A stretch of 27,456 nucleotides of DNA, taken from an uncultured Variovorax sp. (GTDB lineage Bacteria > Pseudomonadota > Gammaproteobacteria > Burkholderiales > Burkholderiaceae). Made by a program: the position numbers and the translations under genes. The DNA lies in NCBI GenBank assembly GCA_946478645.1, contig CAMLCW010000017.1, forward strand, positions 1 through 27,456, read 5' to 3'. This document shows positions 16,152 to 23,444 of the stretch, piece after piece (the stretch's first letter is position 1; each line of letters opens with the position of its first letter). The notes under the pieces are model-generated. The model did not search any database. It saw only the letters and a list, made by a program, of their open reading frames with translations, and had not been told where the DNA came from.

Positions 16152-16221
16152 ATCGATCGATTCTTCTTATCGATCGGGCGCGCAACAGTATTGGACGCGA
16201 CCCGGGCGCGCTCCTTCTAAT
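16152..16221 (+). promoter_or_regulatory. Shared 34-bp element, copy 2, with possible promoter, upstream of the ThDP-enzyme operon
   Basis: Positions 16165-16198 repeat the blocks TCTTATCGATCGG and ACAGTATTGGACGC at the same spacing as copy 1. A perfect palindrome ATCGATCGAT (16152-16161) precedes it, so ATCGATCG occurs twice here with 17-bp phasing (16152 and 16169). TTGGAC (16191-16196) and TTCTAA (16215-16220), 18 bp apart, are a candidate promoter. Transcription would start near 16228, only a dozen bases before the 17-codon ORF. The element lies directly after the LysR stop at 16147. Confidence 0.7.
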
Positions 16222-16240
16222 CGGCGGCAGGAGACAAACA

Positions 16241-16294
16241 ATGTTCGACATCACCACACCTGCGCGCGGCATGGACACGGAGCGCGCCCGATGA
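16241..16294 (+). CDS. 17-codon upstream ORF translationally coupled to the ThDP enzyme gene
   Basis: ATG at 16241 is preceded by an excellent AGGAG (16229-16233) at 7 bases, the best Shine-Dalgarno near this operon start. The frame encodes MFDITTPARGMDTERAR and ends at TGA 16292-16294, overlapping the ATG of the ThDP gene (ATGA at 16291-16294). It could be a coupling or leader peptide that delivers ribosomes to the next start. Alternatively it is chance, since GGAG at 16279-16282 could serve the downstream ATG by itself. The peptide resembles no family I know and shows no run of one amino acid that would suggest attenuation. Confidence 0.5.
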   Translation: MFDITTPARGMDTERAR

Positions 16295-17838
16295 ACGGCG
16301 CCACGAGCCTGGTGAAGACGCTGCTGGCCTCGGGCGTCGACACCTGTTTCGCCAACCCGGGGACGAGCGAGATGCACTTCGTCGCGGCGCTCGACACCGT
16401 GCCCGGCATGCATTGCGTGCTCGGCTTGCAGGAGAACGTGGTGACGGGCATGGCGGACGGCTACTTCCGCATTGCGCGCAAGCCGGCCTGCACGCTGCTG
16501 CACTGCGGCCCGGGCTTCGCCAACGGCATGGCCAACCTGCACAACGCACGCCGGGCGCGCAGCGGCATCGTCAACATCGTGGGCGACCAGGCGGCCTTCC
16601 ACCGTCCCTTCGACGCGCCGCTGACCTCCGACACGGCGGGCATGGCGCAGACGGTGTCGGCCTGGGTGCGCACCAGCACGCTGGCGGCGGAGCTGGGCCG
16701 CGATGCCGTCGAGGCGGTCGCCGCTGCACGCGCCTTCGGCGGCCAGGTCGCCACGCTGATCCTGCCCGCCGACGTGTCCTGGGAAGAGGGCGGCGAGGTC
16801 GGCACGCCGAAGGCGCCGCCCGCGCCGCCGCCGGTCGACCCGCTGGCCATCGAGGGTGCGGCCCGCATGCTGCGCGGTCGCGACGACGTGCTGCTGCTGC
16901 TGGCCGGCGGCGCCGTGCTGGGCGAGGCGCAGCGCCTGGCCTGGCGCATCGCGAAGGCGACGGGCGCCACGCTGATGGCCGATTTCGTGAACGCGCGCCT
17001 CGAGCGCGGGCGCGGCCGCCTGCCTCTGGAGCGGGTGCCGTACGCACGCGACGAGGCGCTGTCGGCGCTCGGGCGGTTCCGGCAAGTGGTGCTGGTGAAC
17101 GCGCGCCCGCCGGTGACCTTCTTCGGGTATCCGGGCGTGTCGTCGCTGCAGTACGCACCGGACACCCGGTTCCACGTGCTGTCGCGGCCCGACCAGGATG
17201 CGGAGGAAGCCCTGCGCGCGCTGGCCGAGGCCCTGGACGTGCCGGAGGCCGGGATGCCCGACGCCGGGCAGCGGCCCGGGCCCGCTCGCGGCGCACCTTC
17301 GCCCGAAGGCCTGGCGCAGACGCTGGCCGCGCTGATGCCCGAGGACGCCATCGTCTCGGAGGAAAGCGCCACCTACGGCCGCCACTTCTACCGCTTCACC
17401 CACAGCGCGCCCGCGCACGACTGGCTGCACCTCACCGGCGGCGCGATCGGCGACGGCATGCCGGTGGCCACGGGCGCGGCACTGGCGGCGCGCCGGCAGC
17501 GCCGCGTGATCAGCCTGCAGGCCGACGGCTCGGGCATGTACACCGTGCAGTCGCTGTGGACCCAGGCCCGCGAACGGCTTCCGGTGACGACCATCGTCAT
17601 CAACAACGGCAAGTACAACATCCTCATCGGCGAATACCGCAAGGTCGGTGCCGGCGCCACGCCGGGCGCCACCGCCATGTCGATGCTGGACCTCGGCGAT
17701 CCGCCGCTGGACTGGGTCAGCCTGGCCAACGGCATGGGCGTGGAGGCCGCCCGGGCGAACACGCTCGAGCAATGCGCCGACCTGATGCGCGCCAGCTTCG
17801 ACCGGCGCGGCCCGTTCCTGATCGAGCTCATGGTGTGA
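16291..17838 (+). CDS. Thiamine-diphosphate-dependent enzyme, acetolactate synthase/benzoylformate decarboxylase-like
   Basis: 515 residues from the ATG at 16291 (MNGATSLVKTLLASGVDTCFANPGTSE), with GGAG 8 bases ahead. The three-domain ThDP fold is clear: N-terminal Pyr domain with the cofactor-activating Glu48 (LQENVVTGMADGY), a central domain, and a C-terminal PP domain with ADGSGMYT (411-418) ending in INNGKYN (437-443), matching the GDG-to-NN cofactor motif with Ala in place of the first Gly. Such enzymes cleave or ligate 2-keto acids, releasing CO2. Next to Hyi-like genes one would think of glyoxylate carboligase, but that enzyme has Val at the Glu48 position, so this is probably a different carboligase, decarboxylase or lyase. 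The annotation acetolactate synthase large subunit should be read as family only. The second Hyi gene follows after 49 bp. Confidence 0.88.
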   Translation: MNGATSLVKTLLASGVDTCFANPGTSEMHFVAALDTVPGMHCVLGLQENVVTGMADGYFRIARKPACTLLHCGPGFANGMANLHNARRARSGIVNIVGDQAAFHRPFDAPLTSDTAGMAQTVSAWVRTSTLAAELGRDAVEAVAAARAFGGQVATLILPADVSWEEGGEVGTPKAPPAPPPVDPLAIEGAARMLRGRDDVLLLLAGGAVLGEAQRLAWRIAKATGATLMADFVNARLERGRGRLPLERVPYARDEALSALGRFRQVVLVNARPPVTFFGYPGVSSLQYAPDTRFHVLSRPDQDAEEALRALAEALDVPEAGMPDAGQRPGPARGAPSPEGLAQTLAALMPEDAIVSEESATYGRHFYRFTHSAPAHDWLHLTGGAIGDGMPVATGAALAARRQRRVISLQADGSGMYTVQSLWTQARERLPVTTIVINNGKYNILIGEYRKVGAGATPGATAMSMLDLGDPPLDWVSLANGMGVEAARANTLEQCADLMRASFDRRGPFLIELMV

Positions 17839-17887
17839 GCCCGCCCGTCACGCTGCCACCCGAAAGAACCAAGGAGACATCCCGAGC

Positions 17888-18682
17888 ATGATCCGACTCG
17901 ATCCCAACCTGCGCTGGCTGTACACGGAGCTTCCCATGGCCGAGCGCGCCGCGGCCGCGGCGGCCGATGGATTCCAGGGTGTGGAGGTGGCGTTTCCGTA
18001 TGCGGTCGCGGCATCCGACTACCGGGCCGGCCTCGAGGCCTCGGGCCTGGCCCTGGTGCAGATCCTTTCGCCGACCGACTGGGATGCGGGCGAGCGCGGG
18101 CTGGCGTGCCTGGCCGGCCGGGAGGACGACTTCCGCGCCACGATCGAGACCGCCGTCGCCTACGCCGTCGAATGCGGCCGGCCGTTGGTCCACGTGCCGC
18201 TGGGCAATGTGCCCGCCGGTGCGAAGCGCGCCGACTGCATCGCCGTGGCGCGCGAGAACCTGCGCTGGGCTGCCGACGCGGCCGGCGCGCATGGGCTCAC
18301 CGTCCTGATCGAGGCCTGCTGCAGGGCGCGCATCGCCGACTACCTGGTCCATGCCAACCGCGATGCGGTGGCCCTGATCGAATCGGTGGCGCGCGGCAAC
18401 CTGAAGCTGTGCTTCGACACCTACCACGTGGCGATGGAAGGGACCGCGCTGGCGGAGGATCTCGAGATCGCCTGGCCGCACGTCGGGCACGTGCAGATCG
18501 GCAACGCGCCCGGGCGCCACGAGCCCGGGGAGGGCGAGCTGGACCTGCACGCCTTCCTCGAGGGGCTGGCGCGGCGCGGCTGGAACGGCTGGGTCGGGCT
18601 GGAGTACACGCCGCGCCGCAATACCCGCGACGCGCTGGCCTGGGCGCGTGCGCTGGGCCTGCTTCCGGAGCATGTGCAATGA
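17888..18682 (+). CDS. Hydroxypyruvate isomerase-like protein (second Hyi paralogue)
   Basis: 264 residues, close to typical Hyi length. It starts MIRLDPNLRWLYTELPMAER and keeps TDWDAGERGLACLAGRED, Glu142 (VLIEAC), Asp177 and His180 (CFDTYH), Gln203 (HVQIGN), the HEPGEGELD loop (211-219) and Glu239 (GLEYTPR). It matches the canonical Hyi pattern better than the first paralogue at 13330. AAGGAG at 17871-17876 lies 11 bases before the ATG. Hyi converts hydroxypyruvate to tartronate semialdehyde; next to a ThDP enzyme and two reductases it probably isomerises a 2-hydroxy/2-keto carbonyl intermediate here, but the exact substrate is open. Its stop overlaps the next start as ATGA (18679-18682), beginning a chain of coupled genes. 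Confidence 0.87.
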   Translation: MIRLDPNLRWLYTELPMAERAAAAAADGFQGVEVAFPYAVAASDYRAGLEASGLALVQILSPTDWDAGERGLACLAGREDDFRATIETAVAYAVECGRPLVHVPLGNVPAGAKRADCIAVARENLRWAADAAGAHGLTVLIEACCRARIADYLVHANRDAVALIESVARGNLKLCFDTYHVAMEGTALAEDLEIAWPHVGHVQIGNAPGRHEPGEGELDLHAFLEGLARRGWNGWVGLEYTPRRNTRDALAWARALGLLPEHVQ

Positions 18683-19194
18683 GCAGCGCCAAGGGGGCAC
18701 CCGTGACCGAAGTGCAGGCCCTGATCGGCACCTGGCGCCTGCTGTCGTTCCGCATCCTCTACGACGACGGCGGCGTGGAGTTTCCGATGGGCGCCGATGC
18801 CGAAGGCCTGATCGTCTACACGCACGCCGGCTTCATGACCGGCGCGCTGATGCAGCGCGGCCGGCCGAAGTTTTCCGCGGTGCGCGCCTCGGTGGCCGAG
18901 CGCGGCATCGGCTCGGCCGACGAGATCGTTGCCGCGTTCAACGGCTATTTCTCGTACTTCTGCCGCTTCGAGATCGATCCGGCCCAACGCAAGCTGACGC
19001 ACCGCGTCATCGGCTGCCACCTTCCGGATTGGGAAGGCCGCACGCTGGAGCGGTTCTGGCAGTTCGAGGACACCGGTGACCGGCCGCGGCTCGCGCTGCG
19101 CTCCGCGCCGCTGTCGATCAACGGCCGCCCGGCCTGCAACGAGTTGAAGTTCGTGCGCGAGCCGGACGTTCTCGCGAGCGGGGTGGGTGCATGA
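18679..19194 (+). CDS. Lipocalin-like domain protein
   Basis: 171 residues from the ATG overlapping the Hyi stop; an in-frame GTG at 18703 behind AAGGGGG is an alternative giving 163 residues. The N-terminal LIGTWRLLSFRILYDDG and GLIVYTHAGFMTGALMQR are typical of the lipocalin-like (Lipocalin_5) family, small beta-barrel proteins often encoded beside oxidoreductases and dehydratases in catabolic and secondary-metabolism clusters. Biochemical function is mostly unknown; some relatives act as cyclases or isomerases, which is possible here. No signal peptide is seen, so it is cytoplasmic. It overlaps the following oxidoreductase gene by ATGA at 19191-19194. Confidence 0.8.
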   Translation: MSSAKGAPVTEVQALIGTWRLLSFRILYDDGGVEFPMGADAEGLIVYTHAGFMTGALMQRGRPKFSAVRASVAERGIGSADEIVAAFNGYFSYFCRFEIDPAQRKLTHRVIGCHLPDWEGRTLERFWQFEDTGDRPRLALRSAPLSINGRPACNELKFVREPDVLASGVGA

Positions 19195-20174
19195 GGGCCG
19201 TGCTCATCGCGCGCGACGACAGCGGCGCGCCGCAGCCTCGGCTGCAGGAGGTGGCGGAAGCCGTGCCCGGTCCGCGCGAAGTGCTGGTCAGGGTGCTTGC
19301 GGCCGGCATGAACCGGGCCGACCTGTCGCTGAAGACCGGCCACTTCCGTGCCATGACGGGCAGCGGGCCGGCCGGCGTGGCCGGGCTCGAGATGGCCGGG
19401 GAGGTCGTCGGCTGCGGCCCGGACGTGCGGGGCTTCGGCCTCGGCGACAAGGTCATGGCGATGTGCAGCGGCGCGCACGCGGAGCGGGTCTGCGTGGACG
19501 AACGCCTGCTCATGCGCGTGCCTGCCGGCGTGGATGTGCTGCAGGCGGCCGCCTGGCCGGCCGCGCTGATGACGGCGCATGACGCGCTCGTCAGCAACGG
19601 GCGCCTGGCGCGCGGCGACCATGTGCTCGTGCAGGCCGCGAGTTCGGTGGTCGGCATCGCCGCGGTGCAGCTGGCCCGGCTGCTCGGCGCCGGGCAGGTG
19701 ATCGGCACCAGCACCTCGACCGACAAATGGGAGCGCCTGCGCGCGCTGGGCGTGACCCTGGCCGCGCACAGCGGCCCCGCGCTCGAGGCCGCCGTGCGGG
19801 AAGCGACGAACGGCCATGGCGTGGACGTGGTGGTCGACCATCTGGGCGCTCCCGCGCTCGCCGAGAACATGGCCTGCGCAGCGCTCGGCGCGCGCATCGT
19901 AAGCGTGGGGCGCATGGGCGGCACGGCCGGGCCGGTCGACCTCGACCTGCTCTCGCTCAAGCGGCTGTCGCTGGTGGGCGTGACCTTTCGCACGCGCACC
20001 GCCGACGACGTGGCCGCGCTCATCGCGCGCATGCTCGCCGACGTGGCCCCGCTGCTGCAGGCCGGGCGCTTCAGCATGCCGATCGACAAGGTGTTCGCGC
20101 TCGAAGACGTGGCCCAGGCCCATGCGTGGATGAAGTCGCGCCAGCAATTCGGCAAGGTGATCCTGCAACCATGA
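19191..20174 (+). CDS. Zinc-independent MDR oxidoreductase (NADPH:quinone reductase-like)
   Basis: A 327-residue medium-chain dehydrogenase/reductase. The catalytic-domain segment AAGMNRADLSLKTGHF (37-52) and GLEMAGEVVGCGPDVRGFGLGDKV (65-88) match the quinone-oxidoreductase/enoyl-reductase branch. The nucleotide-binding segment is VLVQAASSVVGIAAVQLARLLG (145-166), and DVVVDHLGA lies further on. The Cys cluster of zinc alcohol dehydrogenases is absent. It should reduce an enone, quinone or activated double bond with NAD(P)H. It lies between the lipocalin-like and SDR genes with 4-bp overlaps on both sides, so translation is coupled. The true substrate is presumably an intermediate of the Hyi/ThDP pathway. 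Confidence 0.9.
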   Translation: MRAVLIARDDSGAPQPRLQEVAEAVPGPREVLVRVLAAGMNRADLSLKTGHFRAMTGSGPAGVAGLEMAGEVVGCGPDVRGFGLGDKVMAMCSGAHAERVCVDERLLMRVPAGVDVLQAAAWPAALMTAHDALVSNGRLARGDHVLVQAASSVVGIAAVQLARLLGAGQVIGTSTSTDKWERLRALGVTLAAHSGPALEAAVREATNGHGVDVVVDHLGAPALAENMACAALGARIVSVGRMGGTAGPVDLDLLSLKRLSLVGVTFRTRTADDVAALIARMLADVAPLLQAGRFSMPIDKVFALEDVAQAHAWMKSRQQFGKVILQP

Positions 20175-20923
20175 CACAAGAAGAAGACAGAACCCGGCGG
20201 ATCGCCTGGATCACCGGCGCGGGCTCCGGCATCGGACGCGCCGCCGCGCTGGCCCTGGCGCAGGCCGGCCATGTCGTCGTCCTGTGCGGCCGCCGGGCCG
20301 ACGCGCTGCAGGCCGTGGCCCGCCAGGTGGCCGCGCAGGGCGGCACGGCGCACAGCTTCGTGCTGGACGTGACGGACAGCGAGACCGTCGCGGCCACCTT
20401 GGCGGCCATCGAGCGCGAGGTCGGCGCCGTCGACGTGCTGGTGAACAGCGCCGGCATCAACGTCACGGCGCGCTCCTGGGCCGAGGTCGGCATCGCCGAC
20501 TGGCGCCGGATCGTGGACGTGAACCTGAGCGGCACCTTCCATTGCATGCACGCCGTGCTGCCGTCGATGCGGGCCCGGTGCGAGGGCCTCGTCGTCAACG
20601 TCGCGTCGTGGGCGGGCCGGCATGCGTCGCCGATCGTCGGGCCGGGGTACAACGCGGCCAAGCATGCGGTCGTCGCGCTGACGCACAGCTTCAACATGGA
20701 GGAAGGGCGCAACGGCTTGCGCGCCTGTGTGCTGATGCCCGGCGAGACCGACACCCCGATCCTCGACCAGCGTCCGGTGCCCGTGCCGGCGCAGGAGCGC
20801 GCCCGCATGCTGCAGGAGGACGACCTGGGCCGGACCATCGCCTTCGTCGCCGGCATGCCGGCGCGCGTCTGCGTCAACGAGATCCTGATCAGCCCGACCC
20901 ACAACCGGGCCTTCGGCGCATGA
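20171..20923 (+). CDS. Short-chain dehydrogenase/reductase (SDR)
   Basis: A 250-residue classical SDR from the ATG at 20171, which overlaps the preceding stop. Motifs are TGAGSGIG (15-22) for NAD(P), NSAG (92-95) in place of NNAG, Ser146 in NVASWAG, and Tyr160/Lys164 in YNAAK, completing the catalytic set. An acidic Asp66 (VLDVTD) stabilises the adenine pocket, while Arg41-Arg42 after the second strand suggest NADPH preference. It probably interconverts a hydroxyl and a carbonyl group of a pathway intermediate. The C-terminus runs into the third Bug gene (ATGA at 20920-20923). Confidence 0.92.
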   Translation: MTQEEDRTRRIAWITGAGSGIGRAAALALAQAGHVVVLCGRRADALQAVARQVAAQGGTAHSFVLDVTDSETVAATLAAIEREVGAVDVLVNSAGINVTARSWAEVGIADWRRIVDVNLSGTFHCMHAVLPSMRARCEGLVVNVASWAGRHASPIVGPGYNAAKHAVVALTHSFNMEEGRNGLRACVLMPGETDTPILDQRPVPVPAQERARMLQEDDLGRTIAFVAGMPARVCVNEILISPTHNRAFGA

Positions 20924-21900
20924 CGGGGCGAACGAACCGGCGGCGCCGCCTCGTGGCCGCGATGCTGCTGCTGGGGGTCGCCTGCGGCGCGGCCGCACAG
21001 GGCTATCCCGCCAGGTCCTTGCGGCTGGTCCTCGGCTTTCCGCCCGGCGGCGCTGCCGACGGTGCGGCGCGGCAGCTTGCCGAGCAGCTCGCGACCCAGA
21101 TCGGGCAGCCGGTGATCGTGGAGAACCGACCCGGCGCGTCCGGCAATATCGCCGCCGCGAACGTGGCAAGAAGCCCGGCCGATGGCTACACACTCTTCTT
21201 CGGCACGAACACCACGCACGCCGCCAATGCGACGCTGTACCCCAGGCTCGACTTCGATCCCGTCAAGGATTTCGAACCCGTCGTCATGGCCATGCATGTC
21301 TGGAACGTGCTGGCCGTCCGTCCCGACTTCCCGGCCCGGAACCTGCGCGAGTTCCTCGCCGAGGCCGCGGCCCGGCCCGGGGCCATCGACGTCGCCACGC
21401 CGGGCAACGCCACCAGCCCGCACATGTCGCTCGAGCTGCTCGAGACCATGGGCAAGGTCGATCTCGCGCATGTGCCGTACAAGGGCAGCGCCTTCGCGCT
21501 CGCCAATGTCATGGGTGGCCAGGTTCCGGCGATCCTCGACAACCTGCCGGCCTCGCTGGCGCTGATCAAGGCCGGCAAGATCCGCGCGCTCGCCGTGTCG
21601 TCGCCGCAACGGCTCGAGGTCTTGCCGGACGTCCCGACCTTCGACGAGGCCGGCATCAAGGGCTACGAGGTCTCCGGCTGGGGCGCCGTGTGGGTTCCGG
21701 CGGGAACACCGCAAGCCATCGTGCAGCGGCTCAACGTGGAATTGAACGCCGCATTGAAATCCCCCCGCGTGCTGCGCGTCATGGCAGACAACGCGATGCA
21801 GCCGGGCGGCGGCACGCCGGCGGAGGCGGGGGACTTCGCGCGCGCCGAAACGATCAAGTGGCGCGATGTGATCCAGCGGGCCGGCATACGGCTGCAGTGA
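20920..21900 (+). CDS. Bug/TctC-family periplasmic substrate-binding protein (third)
   Basis: 326 residues from the ATG that overlaps the SDR stop. The signal peptide is NRRRRLVAAMLLLGVACGAAAQ, followed by LRLVLGFPPGGAADGAARQL, PVIVENRPGASGNIAAANVA, DGYTLFFGTNTTHAANATLY and VDLAHVPYKGSAFALANVM, all hallmarks of the family. It is the last gene of the chain beginning at 17888. Its ligand-loop sequences differ from the other two Bug proteins in this window, so the three probably recognise different though related compounds. Again no TctAB is present. Confidence 0.93.
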   Translation: MTGRTNRRRRLVAAMLLLGVACGAAAQGYPARSLRLVLGFPPGGAADGAARQLAEQLATQIGQPVIVENRPGASGNIAAANVARSPADGYTLFFGTNTTHAANATLYPRLDFDPVKDFEPVVMAMHVWNVLAVRPDFPARNLREFLAEAAARPGAIDVATPGNATSPHMSLELLETMGKVDLAHVPYKGSAFALANVMGGQVPAILDNLPASLALIKAGKIRALAVSSPQRLEVLPDVPTFDEAGIKGYEVSGWGAVWVPAGTPQAIVQRLNVELNAALKSPRVLRVMADNAMQPGGGTPAEAGDFARAETIKWRDVIQRAGIRLQ

Positions 21901-22106
21901 CGACGGGGCGCATCGCTTGCCCCTGGGGCCATCGCCGGCGCCCTTGAACCGCCACGGGCGTGAAAGTCCCGGGCGCTCGACCCGATCCCATCTTCAAGAC
22001 ACCGGCCCAGGAAGAAGACTTCAACCGGCCATACGCGGCCGCCCACCCCCTCACCTTCGGGTTTACGCCAGTGCCATGTTTCGTCGCACAGTCGTAATCT
22101 GTCATC

Positions 22107-22116
22107 TGTTATAACA
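22107..22116. promoter_or_regulatory. AT-rich palindrome TGTTATAACA, candidate operator/promoter of the ABC operon
   Basis: In the 274-bp gap 21901-22174 the only AT-rich patch is around 22095-22125. It contains the perfect 10-bp palindrome TGTTATAACA, 58 bp before the first binding-protein ATG. TATAAC within it could be a -10 box; no good -35 was found 17 bp upstream. GT-N4-AC symmetry is compatible with a GntR-type operator, but no GntR gene is in the window. The rest of the gap shows only a weak GCCC/GGGC dyad at 21919-21929 and a doubtful 45-codon frame (21960-22097). Confidence 0.45.
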
Positions 22117-22174
22117 AATATCGCTTGAAGCCGATCCCGATCGACCGGCCGACGCGTGATTTCAGGAGACACGG

Positions 22175-23428
22175 ATGACTGTTCAAAGGCGTCGATTCAT
22201 CCAGGCTACGGCCGCCGCGGCGGCCGTGCTCGGCGGGCCTGTCTCGCGGATTGCGCGGGCGCAGGCCGGCCCCGTGCGCATCGGCGTGATGCTGCCGATG
22301 AGCGGCATCGGCGCCGAGGCCGGCGCGGCCTGGCTCGCGGGGGCCAAGGTGGCGACCGAGCTGTGGAATGCGAAGGGCGGCGTGCTCAAGCGGCCCGTGG
22401 AGCTGGTGGTGCGCGACGACAAGTTCACCAGCGCCGGCGCGGTGGCCGCGGCGCGCGAGCTCGCGGGCAGCGGCGTGAACCTGCTGATCGGCGGCTCGCA
22501 GTCGCCGATGGCGCTGGCCACCGCGCCGATCCTGCCCGAGCTCAAGGCGATGATGGTGGCGCCGTGCCCCACGGTGATGTCGCTCACGCACGAGAACTTC
22601 CAGCGCAACTTCTTCCGCCTCTCTTGGAACGCCTGCATCGCGTTCGCGGGCATCGGCAACATGCTGACCGAGCGCTTCGCGGAGGTGAAGACCTGGTCGT
22701 GCATCGTGCCCGACAGCGAGAACGGCCGCGACATGGCGCGCTTCTTCACGCTCGGCGTGCAGCGCGCGGCGGCCAAGGCGGGGCGGCAGGTGAAGGTGCT
22801 CGAGCCGGTGTTCGCGAGCCTGAACAAGGCCGACTACAAGGTCGAGATCAACAGCCTGATGAACGCGCCATCGCAGGGCCTGTTCGTCGGCCTCACGGCC
22901 GCGCCCTGCATCAGCCTGCTGCAGCAGGGGCGCTCGGTGGGCATGGACAAGAAGTTCAAGGTGATCGGCGACGCCGGCACCGAGCTGATGATCGCCAAGG
23001 CGATGCAGAAGTCGACGCCGGCCAATCTCTGGAGCATCAGCTACTGGGTGCCGGGCACCGAGGCCGGCAAGCGCAATCCGCTGAGCGCGCCGCTGTACGA
23101 CGGCTACGTGAAGCTGACGGGCGACAAGAACCCGCCGAGCATCGTGCAGTCGAGCCACCGCTGCGCGCTCGCGCTGTTCAATGCGGTGCAGAAGGCCGGC
23201 AACACCGAGACCGACGCCGTCATCGCCGCGCTCGAAGGCCTGACCTTCGACACCGCGGTGGGCAGCTACCACGTGCGCAAGGAAGACCACCAGGGCCTGG
23301 GCACGGCCTACATCGCCAAGGTGGGGGCGCGCGACGCCGATCCGGGCTACGGCATCGTCGATGCCATGGCGTACAACGAGGCCGACGTGGCGGAGCCGCC
23401 GACGCCGGGCAAAGCCATTTCGCTGTGA
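22175..23428 (+). CDS. Liv-type ABC transporter substrate-binding protein (first of tandem pair)
   Basis: A 417-residue periplasmic binding protein of the leucine/isoleucine/valine receptor type. The N-terminus QRRRFIQATAAAAAVLGG with a following ARAQ cleavage region looks like a Tat signal. The mature part starts VRIGVMLPMSGIGAEAG, with RDDKFTSAGAVAAARELA and PDSENGRDMARFF typical of the family. AGGAG at 22164-22168 lies 6 bases before the ATG. It heads an operon with a close paralogue, fused permease and ATPase genes. Liv-type receptors also take up aromatic acids, amides and urea, so the substrate need not be an amino acid. Confidence 0.93.
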   Translation: MTVQRRRFIQATAAAAAVLGGPVSRIARAQAGPVRIGVMLPMSGIGAEAGAAWLAGAKVATELWNAKGGVLKRPVELVVRDDKFTSAGAVAAARELAGSGVNLLIGGSQSPMALATAPILPELKAMMVAPCPTVMSLTHENFQRNFFRLSWNACIAFAGIGNMLTERFAEVKTWSCIVPDSENGRDMARFFTLGVQRAAAKAGRQVKVLEPVFASLNKADYKVEINSLMNAPSQGLFVGLTAAPCISLLQQGRSVGMDKKFKVIGDAGTELMIAKAMQKSTPANLWSISYWVPGTEAGKRNPLSAPLYDGYVKLTGDKNPPSIVQSSHRCALALFNAVQKAGNTETDAVIAALEGLTFDTAVGSYHVRKEDHQGLGTAYIAKVGARDADPGYGIVDAMAYNEADVAEPPTPGKAISL

Positions 23429-23444
23429 GGAGCCCAGCATCACC

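Noticed and set aside
15859..17772. 637-codon minus-strand open frame opposite the ThDP gene
   Set aside because: Shadow frame; the plus strand carries complete ThDP-enzyme motifs.
16291..17838. Naming the ThDP gene gcl because of its Hyi neighbours
   Set aside because: Glu48 is present where glyoxylate carboligase has Val, and the overall pattern is closer to AHAS/benzoylformate decarboxylase-like proteins.
21919..21929. GCCC/GGGC dyad after the third Bug gene as a terminator
   Set aside because: A stem of only four pairs and no T-tract; too weak to call.
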